A stretch of 64,000 bases of DNA from an uncultured Clostridia bacterium (GTDB lineage Bacteria > Bacillota > Clostridia > Christensenellales > Aristaeellaceae). The stretch lies in assembly GCA_946414315.1 (NCBI GenBank), contig CAMKNZ010000002.1, positions 101,010 to 165,009 of the forward strand. The letters run 5' to 3'. Of the stretch, positions 34,306 through 43,474 are shown in pieces; position 1 is the first letter of the stretch; each line of letters begins with the position of its first letter. Both the position numbers and the translations under genes were made by a program. The notes beneath the pieces were generated by a model. The model was given only the letters and a program-made list of their open reading frames with translations. It did not search any database and was not told where the DNA came from.

Positions 34306-36126
34306 TTACTGCAGGATACCCTTCGTCTGCTCATCCTCATACTGCCGGGTGTAGAGCCGGTAATAGGGGCCCTTCGCGGCGATGAGTTCCCTGTGGGTTC
34401 CCTGTTCCACGATCTTGCCGTCCTTCACCACCAGGATCAGGTCGGCGTTACGGACCGTGGAAAGCCGGTGGGCGATGACCAGCGAAGTCCTGCCCTGGAT
34501 CACCGTATCGATGGCGGACTGGATCCGCTGCTCGGTCAGGGTGTCCACGGAAGCAGTCGCTTCGTCCAGCACGAGGATGCGGGGATCCGCCAGGATCGCG
34601 CGGGCAAAGGAGATCAGCTGCTTTTCGCCGGTGGACAGCAGGTCGCCGCCCTCGCCGACGTCTGTATCGATGCCCTTTTCCATCTTGGCCACCACCTGGT
34701 CGGCGGAGACCAGCTTCAGGGCCCGGTTAATCTCTTCCTCCGTGGCGTTGGGATTGCCGTAGAGCAGGTTCTCCCGGATCGTACCGGAGAAGAGATGGGG
34801 CGTCTGGAGCACGTAGCCGATGGCGCTGTGGAGCCAGAGCTGGCTCCGCTCCCGGGCGTCGCGCCCGTCGATCAGCACCTTGCCCTCCGTGGGCTCGAAG
34901 AAACGGCAGACCAGGTTCACCAGGGTGCTCTTGCCCGCGCCCGTCTCGCCGACGATGGCGATGTTGCTGCCGAAGGGGATCTTCAGGTTGAAGTGCTCCA
35001 GCACATACTCGTCGCCGTCCGGATAGCGGAAGGAGACGTCGTCAAACTCGATATCGCCCTTGATGGGTTCCCAGTTTTCCTTCTTCGGATTGAAGGAATC
35101 GCCGTATTTGTCAATCACTTCCGGCGTATCGGTCACGTCGGACCGGGTGCCCAGCAGGCGGGTCAGGCGCTCGATGTTCACCTGGGTGGTGATCACGTCC
35201 GAGATCGCGTCCACGATCCAGCGGACAGGCTCCATCAGGCCCTGTGCATAGGACATGAACATGGAGAAGGTACCGACCTCTTCCGCCGCGATATAGCCGC
35301 CCTGCCACAGGACGATCGCCAGGGCCAGGGATGAAGCCAGGTGCATCGTGACGGAGAAGGCGCCGCGCAGGCGGGCCGCCCGGATCGAAGTACCCTTGTA
35401 TTCGCCGGTGTCCTTCACAAAGTCGCCGGCCATCTTCTCTTCCACCACCAGGGTCTTGATCGTCTTGGCGCCGGTGATGCCCTCGTTGAAGTCTCCCGTG
35501 ATGCGGGAGTTCAGCTCGCGGATCTTCCGGTTGGCCATGATCAGCTTCTTCTGGAAAAGGGAGAAGAGGATCACGATCAGGGGCAGGATCACCATGACCA
35601 TCAGGGCCAGTCGGGCGTTGATGAACAGCATCACCGCCAGGGAGCCCACAAGGTAGCTGGTGTGCCATACGGCGTCCATCAGGGACCAGGATACCAGGCT
35701 TCCGATCCGGGAGGTATCCGACATCACCCGGGAATGGATCCAGCCGACGCTGTTCTGGTTATAGTAGGAAAAGGACAGCGTCTGCAGGTGGTTGAACGCC
35801 TCGGTGCGCAGGTCCCGGTTGACCGAGACCTCGGTCTTCATCGCGCCGTTGCAGGAAACGAAATTCACGCAGGAAGCGAAGAGGATCAGCGCCACATAGA
35901 TCAGGATGTACCAGGGCAGGGTGTCCAGCGTGCGCAGGGTGATAAAGTGGTTGAGCGCGTAACGCTGGAGCACGGGCATCATGATGTCCACGCCGGTGCC
36001 CATCAGGCCGCAGACGACCATCCAGGTCAGGGTCTTCCGGTACTTCTTCAGATAGGGGAAGAGCCGGGGAATGCCGAAGAACGGCAGCGACTTGTAGTCG
36101 TGTTCGATATGCATGGTCTGTTCCAT
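34306..36126 (-). CDS. ABC exporter half-transporter, canonical ATPase subunit
   Basis: A 606-residue membrane-ATPase fusion: six-helix type IV exporter domain (about 25-330) and ATP-binding domain (about 365-600). Walker A GETGAGKST, Walker B I-L-V-L-D-E with the catalytic Glu, D-loop S-V-D-T and the H-loop His in V-I-A-H-R are canonical. The signature is altered (L-S-T-G-E-K-Q instead of LSGGQ). Its partner gene at 36126 has the reverse pattern, so the two form a heterodimeric exporter of the BmrCD/LmrCD/TM287-288 kind with one degenerate site. The start overlaps the partner's stop by one base. Substrate unknown (drug, lipid or peptide). Confidence 0.93.
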   Translation of the reverse strand: MEQTMHIEHDYKSLPFFGIPRLFPYLKKYRKTLTWMVVCGLMGTGVDIMMPVLQRYALNHFITLRTLDTLPWYILIYVALILFASCVNFVSCNGAMKTEVSVNRDLRTEAFNHLQTLSFSYYNQNSVGWIHSRVMSDTSRIGSLVSWSLMDAVWHTSYLVGSLAVMLFINARLALMVMVILPLIVILFSLFQKKLIMANRKIRELNSRITGDFNEGITGAKTIKTLVVEEKMAGDFVKDTGEYKGTSIRAARLRGAFSVTMHLASSLALAIVLWQGGYIAAEEVGTFSMFMSYAQGLMEPVRWIVDAISDVITTQVNIERLTRLLGTRSDVTDTPEVIDKYGDSFNPKKENWEPIKGDIEFDDVSFRYPDGDEYVLEHFNLKIPFGSNIAIVGETGAGKSTLVNLVCRFFEPTEGKVLIDGRDARERSQLWLHSAIGYVLQTPHLFSGTIRENLLYGNPNATEEEINRALKLVSADQVVAKMEKGIDTDVGEGGDLLSTGEKQLISFARAILADPRILVLDEATASVDTLTEQRIQSAIDTVIQGRTSLVIAHRLSTVRNADLILVVKDGKIVEQGTHRELIAAKGPYYRLYTRQYEDEQTKGILQ

Positions 36127-38093
36127 TACGCGTTCACCTCCTTGTTTTCAGATTCGGACAGATCCGCAGTGTGATCGTCGTTAGCCATTCCCGCTTCGCT
36201 TTCACTCGCGGCAATGGACTCCTGTAACATGGGATCTGTTACCCGAATCGGAGATTCGGACAGATCCTCAACATTCATGCTCTGGATGTTTTCGATTTCC
36301 TTGTACAGGCCGTCCTGTTTGCTCAGTTCCGCCGGGGTTCCCAGCTGGGCCACCTTTCCGTGATCCAGCACCAGCACCTGGTCCGCCTTCGAAAGGGTCG
36401 TGATCCGGTGGGAGATGAGAATGATCGTGGCGGAGCCGAAGCGCTTTTCGAGTTCGGCCCGGATCTTCGCGTCGGTCTCGGTGTCCACGGCGGACAGCGA
36501 GTCGTCGAAGATCATGATGGGCGTAGGCCGGGTCAGCATCCGGGCAATGGCCGCCCGCTGCTTCTGGCCGCCGGACAGGGTCACGCCCCGTTCGCCCACG
36601 GCGGTGTCATAGCCCTTGGTGAAAGACTGGATCGTATCGTCCAGGCACGCGGCCCGGGCCGCGGTACGCAGTTCGTCTTCCGGCAGGTCCGGCACGGTGA
36701 TGGCGATGTTTTCCCGCAGCGTCCGGGAGAACAGGAAGGGCTCCTGCAGCACGATGCCGATGTTCCGGCGCAGGTGCTCCAGTCTGATCTTCCGGATGTC
36801 CGTGCCACCCACCGAGATCGTCCCGTTTCCTTCCGGCAGGTCATACAGCCGGTCCAGCAGGTACATCATCGTACTCTTGCCGGAGCCGGTGCCGCCGAGA
36901 ATGCCCAGCGTCGTGCCGGCGGGAATCGTCAGGTTGATGTCATGCAGCATCTCGGGGCTGCCTTCATAGTTGAAGGTCACATGGTCAAAGCGGATATCGC
37001 CGTTCATGGGCGGTTCCTGGGCGTCGGGGACGTCCTTTTCTTCCTCCGCGTCCATGATATAGCCGATGCGGTCTATGCCGACGCCGGCCTTGGACATCTC
37101 GCTGATCATCCGGCCCAGCTGGCGCACGGGCCAGACCAGCATGCTGTTGTAGCTGAGGAAGGCGATGAATTCGCCGGCAGTCATGCCCCGGTTCAGGCAG
37201 AACAGCACGCCGAAGATCACCACCAGCATGATCTGCACGCCGGAGAGGATGTCCGCGGAGCACCAGAAGAAGGCCATCAGCCTGCCCAGCTTCACCCACA
37301 GGTTCGTATAGAAGGAATTCTGCTTGCCGAAGCGGTCCCGCTCATAGCGTTCCCGTCCGAAGGCGCGCACCACGCGGACGCCGGTCAGGTTCTCCTGCAC
37401 CATGGCGGAGAGCTTGCCTTCGTTCTCGTCGCATTCCTGGAATCCCTTTCGGAACTTGTGATGGAAGAAAAGCGAATACCAGACGATCACCGGCAGCGGG
37501 ATCATCGCGATCAGGGTCAGCGTCACGTTCATGCTGAACATGAACATCATGGACATGATCAGCATGAACAGGATCCGGACCAGCACGATCAGCTGCTCGG
37601 AAATGAAGTTCCGTGTAGTATCGATGTCGCTGGTGCAGCGCTGGATGATATCGCCGGTATGGTTCTGCATATGCCACTGGAAGGGCAGGCGCTCGATGTG
37701 GCGGTAAAGCGTGTCCCGCATGTTCTTGACCAGGGTCTCGCCGCCCCGGGCATTGAATACCCGGAAGCAGTAGACCGAAACGGCCTTAATCACGGAAACG
37801 ACCACCACTGCCAGCGCCATGATCCACAGATTGCGGCGCAGGTGGTCAGCCCCGCCGAAGGCGTCCAGCAGGCTGCGGACGACCGGACCCAGCGTGTCCG
37901 TGGGGGCGAAACCGATGATGTTGTCCACCGTCACGCGCACGATCTGGGGCGTCACCGTCTCGGCCAGGCCGGACAGGGCGGAGCAGAGCATACAGATAAT
38001 GAAGAAGCCCTTGCTTCCTTTTAAGAATTGAAGGATCAGCTTTCCCCGATCTTTCCGGGGTTCAATGTGATCCTGAGTCGTTTGAATATCCAT
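36126..38093 (-). CDS. ABC exporter half-transporter, degenerate-site subunit with repeat-derived tail
   Basis: A 655-residue membrane-ATPase fusion. Walker A GGTGSGKST; Walker B I-M-I-F-D-D, where Asp replaces the catalytic Glu; signature L-S-G-G-Q-K-Q canonical; H-loop L-I-S-H-R. With the downstream subunit this gives one active and one degenerate ATP site. The normal family end is near the IENIQ segment. The last 50 or so residues are an acidic, Ser-rich tail encoded by a dispersed repeat (36166-36268) that also occurs in noncoding DNA at 38236-38344. First gene of the two-gene operon. Confidence 0.92.
   Translation of the reverse strand: MDIQTTQDHIEPRKDRGKLILQFLKGSKGFFIICMLCSALSGLAETVTPQIVRVTVDNIIGFAPTDTLGPVVRSLLDAFGGADHLRRNLWIMALAVVVVSVIKAVSVYCFRVFNARGGETLVKNMRDTLYRHIERLPFQWHMQNHTGDIIQRCTSDIDTTRNFISEQLIVLVRILFMLIMSMMFMFSMNVTLTLIAMIPLPVIVWYSLFFHHKFRKGFQECDENEGKLSAMVQENLTGVRVVRAFGRERYERDRFGKQNSFYTNLWVKLGRLMAFFWCSADILSGVQIMLVVIFGVLFCLNRGMTAGEFIAFLSYNSMLVWPVRQLGRMISEMSKAGVGIDRIGYIMDAEEEKDVPDAQEPPMNGDIRFDHVTFNYEGSPEMLHDINLTIPAGTTLGILGGTGSGKSTMMYLLDRLYDLPEGNGTISVGGTDIRKIRLEHLRRNIGIVLQEPFLFSRTLRENIAITVPDLPEDELRTAARAACLDDTIQSFTKGYDTAVGERGVTLSGGQKQRAAIARMLTRPTPIMIFDDSLSAVDTETDAKIRAELEKRFGSATIILISHRITTLSKADQVLVLDHGKVAQLGTPAELSKQDGLYKEIENIQSMNVEDLSESPIRVTDPMLQESIAASESEAGMANDDHTADLSESENKEVNA
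36166..36268. repeat. Dispersed hairpin repeat, copy A (inside ABC gene)
   Basis: Starts GCAGTGTGATCGTCG and ends with a hairpin in which GGATCTGT pairs with ACAGATCC and GAATC with GATTC. Shares order and sequence with copy B at 38236-38344 (GCAGTGxGATCGTCG, CTCCTGTAxCATGGGA, GTTACCC). It is in frame and encodes the C-terminal tail of the ABC protein. Confidence 0.75.
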
Positions 38094-38160
38094 GTCTTGT
38101 CTCTCCTGTATAAGTCAGTGGTTGTAGTTGTCGTTTCCTGACTGCTAACGGAGCAAGGCA

Positions 38161-38194
38161 TAAAAATACCTGCTGCCGGTTCCCCGACAGCAGG
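38161..38194 (-). terminator. Intrinsic terminator of gap
   Basis: Read on the minus strand, CCTGCTGTCGG pairs with CCGGCAGCAGG (11 bp, one G-U) around a GGAA loop, followed by TATTTTTA. It lies about 150 bp beyond the gap stop codon. Confidence 0.85.
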
Positions 38195-38235
38195 CATAGA
38201 TCGCAACTTTTTCACTTCGCTTTCAGGAACCTGCA

Positions 38236-38344
38236 GCAGTGCGATCGTCGCAACCGCTCTGACTTCGTGCTGTGCACTTGTCAGTCGCGGGCTCCTGTAG
38301 CATGGGAAGCGTTACCCAAATCAAAGATTTGGACGCTTCCTCAT
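38236..38344. repeat. Dispersed hairpin repeat, copy B (gap 3' UTR)
   Basis: Homologous to copy A. Here the terminal hairpin has GGAAGCGT with ACGCTTCC and AAATC with GATTT: both arms changed together compared with copy A, so pairing is preserved. It begins at the gap stop codon and ends before the gap terminator. Confidence 0.75.
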
Positions 38345-39375
38345 CATTTCAGTTCGGCGAAGTACTTGATGGTGCGGACCATCTGGCTGGTGTAGCTGTT
38401 CTCATTGTCGTACCAGGACACGACCTGCACCTGATAGGTGTCATCGTCGATCTTGGTGACCATGGTCTGGTTGGCATCGAACAGGGAGCCATAGGTCATG
38501 CCGATGATATCGGAGGAAACGAGTTTCTCGGTGGTGTAGCCGAAGGATTCGGAGGCCTGAGCCTTCATGGCGGCGTTGACCGCTTCCTTGGTCACATCCT
38601 TGCCCTTAACGACGGCTACGAGGATCGTGGTGGAGCCGGTGGGCACGGGCACGCGTTGGGCGGAGCCGATCAGTTTGCCGTTCAGTTCCGGGATAACCAG
38701 GCCGATGGCCTTGGCAGCACCGGTGCTGTTGGGAACGATGTTGGCGGCGCCGGCACGGGCACGCTGCAGGTCACCCTTGCGGTGCGGGCCGTCCAGGATC
38801 ATCTGGTCGCCGGTGTAGGCGTGCACGGTGGTCATGATGCCGGCCTGGATCGGGAAAGCATCGTTCAGGGCCTTGGTCATGGGCGCCAGGCAGTTGGTGG
38901 TGCAGCTGGCAGCGGAGATGACCTGGTCTTCGGGCTTCAGGGTCTTGTGGTTGACGTTGTAAACGATGGTGGGCAGGTCATTTCCCGCGGGAGCGGAGAT
39001 GACGACCTTCTTGGCGCCCGCTTCGATATGGGCCATGGACTTTTCCTTGGAGGTGTAGAAGCCGGTGCACTCCAGCACAACGTCTACGCCCAGTTCGCCC
39101 CAGGGGCACTCTTTGGCATCCTTGATGGCATAGATGGTGATCTCTTTGCCGTCAACGATGATGGAATTCTCGGTCGCTTCGACGGTGTGCTTGTTCTCGC
39201 CGATCACGCCGCAGTAGCCCTTCTGGGCGGTGTCGTACTTCAGCAGGTGAGCCAGCATCGCGGGGCTGGTCAGGTCATTGATGGCGACCACGTCATATCC
39301 GGGAGCGCCGAACATCTGACGGAACGCAAGACGGCCGATGCGGCCGAAGCCATTAATCGCAACTTTAACTGCCAT
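38344..39375 (-). CDS. gap: Glyceraldehyde-3-phosphate dehydrogenase, type I
   Basis: Glycolytic oxidation of glyceraldehyde-3-phosphate with NAD. It has 343 residues from ATG 39375; N-terminal NAD motif [12 protein letters not shown]; catalytic Cys in [12 protein letters not shown]; the later H-A-Y-T-G-D-Q segment. I reject the 73-residue upstream extension of the open frame because GAGGAGG lies just before ATG 39375 and a promoter lies inside the extension. Single-gene transcript: promoter at 39431-39459, terminator at 38161-38194, with a dispersed repeat in the 3' UTR. Confidence 0.98.
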   Translation of the reverse strand: MAVKVAINGFGRIGRLAFRQMFGAPGYDVVAINDLTSPAMLAHLLKYDTAQKGYCGVIGENKHTVEATENSIIVDGKEITIYAIKDAKECPWGELGVDVVLECTGFYTSKEKSMAHIEAGAKKVVISAPAGNDLPTIVYNVNHKTLKPEDQVISAASCTTNCLAPMTKALNDAFPIQAGIMTTVHAYTGDQMILDGPHRKGDLQRARAGAANIVPNSTGAAKAIGLVIPELNGKLIGSAQRVPVPTGSTTILVAVVKGKDVTKEAVNAAMKAQASESFGYTTEKLVSSDIIGMTYGSLFDANQTMVTKIDDDTYQVQVVSWYDNENSYTSQMVRTIKYFAELK

Positions 39376-39430
39376 GGAAAAAACCCTCCTCTTAATGATC
39401 CGCGTTTTCGCGTAATATGTTCCGGATGGT

Positions 39431-39459
39431 ATTGTACCTGTTTTTCCTTTGTTTTGCAA
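39431..39459 (-). promoter_or_regulatory. Sigma-A promoter of gap
   Basis: On the minus strand: TTGCAA (39454-39459), a 17-bp spacer, and TACAAT (39431-39436). It gives a roughly 50-base leader. The 307-bp gap between gap and the fucose-isomerase-like gene otherwise holds only the divergent promoter at 39594. Confidence 0.75.
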
Positions 39460-39593
39460 CAGTTTTTTCGGCCGTTTTTCCGCCCGTAAAAGGCATTCAC
39501 CATATCTTGTGGATGCGCTTTGAAGCAACCACATTTCACCCTTTTCTTTTTGTTCAAAATGGTTCGAAAACAGTGGAAATATCTCATTTCTCA

Positions 39594-39622
39594 TTGACTT
39601 CCGCGGGGCGGGATGCTATGCT
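39594..39622 (+). promoter_or_regulatory. Sigma-A promoter of the fucose-isomerase-like gene
   Basis: TTGACT (39594-39599), a 17-bp spacer, and TATGCT (39617-39622). Confidence 0.75.
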
Positions 39623-39682
39623 TAACGGTAGGCAAGTCCGTACAATTTTACGGTCATAAATCTTTTGAGGAGGTTACAACCC

Positions 39683-41170
39683 ATGATGGACAATATCCCT
39701 GTCATCAAGCTGGGACTCGTCGCCGTCAGCCGCGACTGTTTCCCCATCGCGCTGAGCGAGAAGCGCCGCGCCACCATCGCCGCGAAGTGCGGCCAGAAGG
39801 AACTGAACTTTGTTGAGATCAAGACCACGGTCGAGAACGAAAAAGACATGCTCAAGGCCGTTGAAGAACTCAAAGCCGCCGGCTGCAACGCCGCTTGCGT
39901 GTTCCTGGGCAACTTCGGTCCGGAAACCCCCGAGACCCTGATCGCCGAGAAGTTCGACGGACCCGTCATGTTCGTGGCTGCCGCCGAAGGCGACGGAGAC
40001 ATGATCAACGGCCGCGGCGACGCTTACTGCGGCATGCTGAACTGCTCCTACAACCTGGGCATGCGCCATCTGAAGGGCTATATTCCGGAATATCCCGTGG
40101 GCACCGCTGAAGAACTGGCCGACAAGATCGCCGAGTTCATCCCGATCGCCCGCGTCATCGTAGGCCTCAAGAACCTGAAGATCATCACCTTCGGGCCCCG
40201 TCCCCAGGACTTCTTCGCCTGCAACGCCCCCATCAAGGGCCTGTATGAACTGGGCATCGAAGTCGAAGAGAACAGCGAACTGGATCTGCTGGTCAGCTAC
40301 AAAGAGCACGCCGGCGACAAGCGCATCCCCGAAGTCGCCGCCGACATGGCCAAGGAAATGGGCGAAGGCAAATATTATCCTGACATGCTCGACCGCATGG
40401 CTCAGTTTGAACTGACCCTGCTCGACTGGGCGGAAGCCCACAAGGGCGCCCGGAAGTATGTGGCCTTCGCCGACAAGTGCTGGCCCGCCTTCCCGTCCCA
40501 GTTCGGTTTCGAGCCCTGCTACGTCAACAGCCGCCTGGCCTCCCGCGGCATGCCCGTATCCTGCGAAGTGGATATCTACGGCTGCCTGAGCGAGTACATC
40601 GGCGCCTGCCTGACCGGCGACGCGGTCACCCTGCTGGACATCAACAACAGCGTTCCGGAATATATCTACGACAAAGACATCAAGGGCAAGTTCGACTACA
40701 CGCTGCATGACACCTTCATGGGCTTCCACTGCGGCAACACCCCCAGCTGCAAGATGTGCGACAGCCGCGCGATCAAGTACCAGCTGATCCAGCACCGCCT
40801 GCTGGAGCCCGAAGGAAGCGAACCGGACTTCACCCGCGGCACCCTGGAAGGCGACATCGCCGCCGGCCCCATCACCTTCTACCGCCTGCAGTGCGACTCC
40901 GAAGGCGAAGTCCGCGCTTACCTGGCTGAAGGCGAAGTGCTGCCCGTGGCCACCCAGTCCTTCGGCGGCATCGGTATCTTTGCCATCAAGGAAATGGGCC
41001 GCTTCTACCGCCACGTGCTGGTGCAGAAGCGCTATCCGCATCACGGCGCCGTCGCGTTCACCCACTGCGGAAAGCTCCTGTTCGAAGTCTTCAAGTATCT
41101 GGGCGTGAAGGACATCGCCTGGAACCAGCCCAAGAATCTGCCCTATCCGACAGAGAATCCCTGGGCCTGA
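39683..41170 (+). CDS. L-fucose/L-arabinose isomerase family protein
   Basis: A 495-residue soluble protein of the fucose-isomerase-like superfamily (COG2407-type). An N-terminal Rossmann-like half (I-P-V-I-K-L-G-L-V-A-V-S-R-D) is followed by the mixed domain and a C-terminal barrel. It probably interconverts an aldose and ketose, but such proteins are often unassigned. I start at ATG 39683 (AGGAGG 7 bases upstream; a second ATG follows immediately). It is monocistronic with a strong promoter and terminator. Codon use is highly biased to C/G-ending codons, as for abundant proteins. Confidence 0.85.
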   Translation: MMDNIPVIKLGLVAVSRDCFPIALSEKRRATIAAKCGQKELNFVEIKTTVENEKDMLKAVEELKAAGCNAACVFLGNFGPETPETLIAEKFDGPVMFVAAAEGDGDMINGRGDAYCGMLNCSYNLGMRHLKGYIPEYPVGTAEELADKIAEFIPIARVIVGLKNLKIITFGPRPQDFFACNAPIKGLYELGIEVEENSELDLLVSYKEHAGDKRIPEVAADMAKEMGEGKYYPDMLDRMAQFELTLLDWAEAHKGARKYVAFADKCWPAFPSQFGFEPCYVNSRLASRGMPVSCEVDIYGCLSEYIGACLTGDAVTLLDINNSVPEYIYDKDIKGKFDYTLHDTFMGFHCGNTPSCKMCDSRAIKYQLIQHRLLEPEGSEPDFTRGTLEGDIAAGPITFYRLQCDSEGEVRAYLAEGEVLPVATQSFGGIGIFAIKEMGRFYRHVLVQKRYPHHGAVAFTHCGKLLFEVFKYLGVKDIAWNQPKNLPYPTENPWA

Positions 41171-41185
41171 TCATCCCCGGTTTAC

Positions 41186-41212
41186 AAAGGACCGCTTCGG
41201 CGGTCCTTTTTT
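41186..41212 (+). terminator. Intrinsic terminator of the fucose-isomerase-like gene
   Basis: AAAGGACCGC (41186-41195), TTCG tetraloop, GCGGTCCTTT (41200-41209), T-run. Confidence 0.93.
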
Positions 41213-41341
41213 CGTGTGCCGGCAGTGTGGACAGAGTGTCCGTTCGGCAGCTGTTTTTCTGTCTTGGTGGGGATAGATCACCAAATCATGAAAAATTTTT
41301 GCTGAAATCTGACGCTCCTGTGGAAAAACCATGCCGAAAAT

Positions 41342-41370
41342 TTGACAAAAGTGGGAAAGGGTGTTACACT
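41342..41370 (+). promoter_or_regulatory. Sigma-A promoter of the MBL-fold gene
   Basis: TTGACA (41342-41347), a 17-bp spacer, and TACACT (41365-41370). Transcription starts near 41377, so translation must begin after that point. The rest of the 314-bp gap (41171-41484) holds the terminator at 41186 and this leader; nothing else was seen. Confidence 0.8.
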
Positions 41371-41484
41371 CCTGTCAGAAATCCGCGCTGCCTCTCTCCT
41401 CAGGCGGCTTTTGAGATAGATGATTCTTTCCCTTGGTTTAAAGACGAAGGACGCTATTGCATTGCCGTGGAGGTGCACATCTTC

Positions 41485-42411
41485 GTGGAGCAGGACCTGC
41501 TGATCACCCATTTCTATCACAGCGGTTTTTCCGTTGCGAGCGAACATACGCTGGCCGTCTTCGATTACTGGCGCGGAGAGCGGGGAGAACTGACCCCGGA
41601 CAAGCAGCTCACGCCGGAAAAACTGAAGAAGTATGACAACGTCTTTGTCTTTATCAGCCATGAACATATCGACCATCTCGATCCCGTCGTCTTCACCTGG
41701 GCCGACGCCGGGAATGTTTCCTATATCGTTTCTTCCGATATGCCCGTAGGTACCCGCGGCAAGCGCATGGCCCCGGGCGACACGGTCCGGTTTTCAGACG
41801 AACTGACGGTGACCGCGTTCGATTCCACCGACCTGGGCGTCAGCTTCCTGGCCGATTTCTGCGGCGTCCGGATCTTCCACGCCGGCGACCTGAACTTCTG
41901 GCACTGGCGGGAAGAATCCACCATGCAGGAGATCGAGGAAGCGGACGCGGATTTCCGCAAGGCCGTCCTGCCCGTCTCCAGGGAAAAGATCGACGTGGCG
42001 TTTTTCCCGGTGGATCCCCGGCAGGGAACCATGTTTGAAGCCGGCGCCAACTATTTCATCCTCACGGTCAAACCGCGGATCCTGATCCCGATGCACTATT
42101 TCCACCGGGCGGACACCGCGGTGGATTACGCCCGCACCGCCAGCTGCCGGACAACGGAAGTCATCGCCCTGCCCGGTTACGGCGACTGCCTGCGGATCGA
42201 AAAAGACGACGAGGGATACCTGAACGTTTCCTTCCCCTCCGGGGAAGACCTGGAAGCAGAGGAAGCCCGCCGGGCGAAGGCGGAAGCCAACGGATCGGAC
42301 CTTCCCCTGGATGAAGCCGAAACCCTGCTGTCCGAGGACGATCCCTTCCTCGAAAGCGACCTTCCCGTCACCTCGCTGGCTGATGAGGAAAACGAAGATC
42401 CCCGGCCCTGA
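41485..42411 (+). CDS. MBL-fold metallo-hydrolase
   Basis: A 308-residue metallo-beta-lactamase-fold hydrolase. The N-terminus H-F-Y-H-S-G-F-S-V and the metal motif S-H-E-H-I-D-H-L-D are typical; later H-A-G-D-L-N and M-H-Y-F-H supply further ligands. The C-terminal 60 residues are acidic and low-complexity. Substrate unknown. The open frame extends to 41227 but a promoter lies at 41342, so I choose GTG 41485, with GGAGG 11 bases upstream; GTG 41467 or 41473 are alternatives. Confidence 0.85.
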   Translation: MEQDLLITHFYHSGFSVASEHTLAVFDYWRGERGELTPDKQLTPEKLKKYDNVFVFISHEHIDHLDPVVFTWADAGNVSYIVSSDMPVGTRGKRMAPGDTVRFSDELTVTAFDSTDLGVSFLADFCGVRIFHAGDLNFWHWREESTMQEIEEADADFRKAVLPVSREKIDVAFFPVDPRQGTMFEAGANYFILTVKPRILIPMHYFHRADTAVDYARTASCRTTEVIALPGYGDCLRIEKDDEGYLNVSFPSGEDLEAEEARRAKAEANGSDLPLDEAETLLSEDDPFLESDLPVTSLADEENEDPRP

Positions 42412-42441
42412 ACTTCCACAGGTCCCGAGGATTTCCACAGG

Positions 42442-43474
42442 TTATCCACAGATTTTCACCGATTTGCCAAAATATGGAACGATCCGCGGAAGCGTTGAAA
42501 ATCCTCGCTTCCGCGGATCCGTTTTTTGTAAGTCCAGTGTTCACAAGGCTTTGCTCCCTGTGGATAACTTGTTTGCAATTCTGGTCATAATTCTGACCAT
42601 GCCATCCGCCCGTTTTGGCCGCTCCGCCCTTGTCCCGTATAGCGGAAACCGCCTCTTCACCGGTGGTCAGATTTTGCCTTCCCGGGGGCTGTCTGTCCGG
42701 AACGCTTTATCCACAGACAGTGCATAAAGCCAGCTTTCATACACAGGCCGGCCGGTCAGTTTCTGCAGCGCCGCGGCGTACCATTCCAGCTGGGGCCGGT
42801 ATTCCTCCAGGAAAGCCTGCTCGTCCCGGATGCGGTCGGTCTTATAGTCCAGCAGGATCCAGCCGTCCCCTTCCCGGAACGCGCAGTCGATCATGCCCTG
42901 CAGGATCATCTCCCGGTCCTTCAGGTACAGGTTGAAATCCCATTCCCGGTGAACTTCCGGGCTGGCCAGCATCCGCTGTCCGATTCCGGAGGCAAAGAAC
43001 CTTGCCGCGGCCTCCGGCCGGATCCATCCGCCCTCCTCGGGCGTAAAAATCTGCTCTTCGACCATCCGGTCCCGCATCGCCGCCAGCATTTCCGGATCCG
43101 CGCCGTCCTTCCGGACTGCGTCCAGATCCGCCAGGGACAGGAAGCGGTGAATCACCGTGCCCCGGGCCGCGCCGTCCGCCTTCTTTTCGGGCTCCATGAA
43201 AGCCGGCCGGCTGCCGGCCTGATAGCGCTTCATCGCGCGCTCCACATAGTCCGGCGTCCGCTTTTCCTCCGGCGTCTGTTCCTCGTCCCCCATAAAGAGG
43301 CGGTTACGCGCATTCTGCAGCAGCGCCGTGACGGAGTATTTTTTCAGGATGTTTCCGGCTTCTTCCGCCGCTTTTTCCGCCGGATCAGTCTTCCACAGAT
43401 CATCCACAGGCGGCGCTGAAAGCAAGGTTTCAACCCATGGTCTCAGGTTGTGGATAACTTTACCGTTATCCACA
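42442..43474. promoter_or_regulatory. Cluster of five perfect DnaA boxes
   Basis: The 9-mer TTATCCACA occurs on the plus strand at 42442-42450, 42707-42715 and 43466-43474, and on the minus strand at 42559-42567 and 43449-43457. Weaker relatives lie nearby (for example TCATCCACA near 43402). Two perfect boxes are in the noncoding gap after the MBL gene; three are inside addA. This is a candidate DnaA-titration site or part of an origin region. Confidence 0.65.
42481..42527 (+). terminator. Intrinsic terminator after the MBL-fold gene
   Basis: A 14-bp perfect stem (42481-42494 with 42506-42519) and TTTTTT (42522-42527). It lies 70 bp beyond the stop codon. The rest of the gap 42412-42666 contains two DnaA boxes. 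Confidence 0.9.

Noticed and set aside
39376..39594. 73-residue N-terminal extension of GAPDH
   Set aside because: A promoter and strong RBS lie inside the extension, and the GAPDH family begins at the K-V-A-I-N-G-F-G strand.
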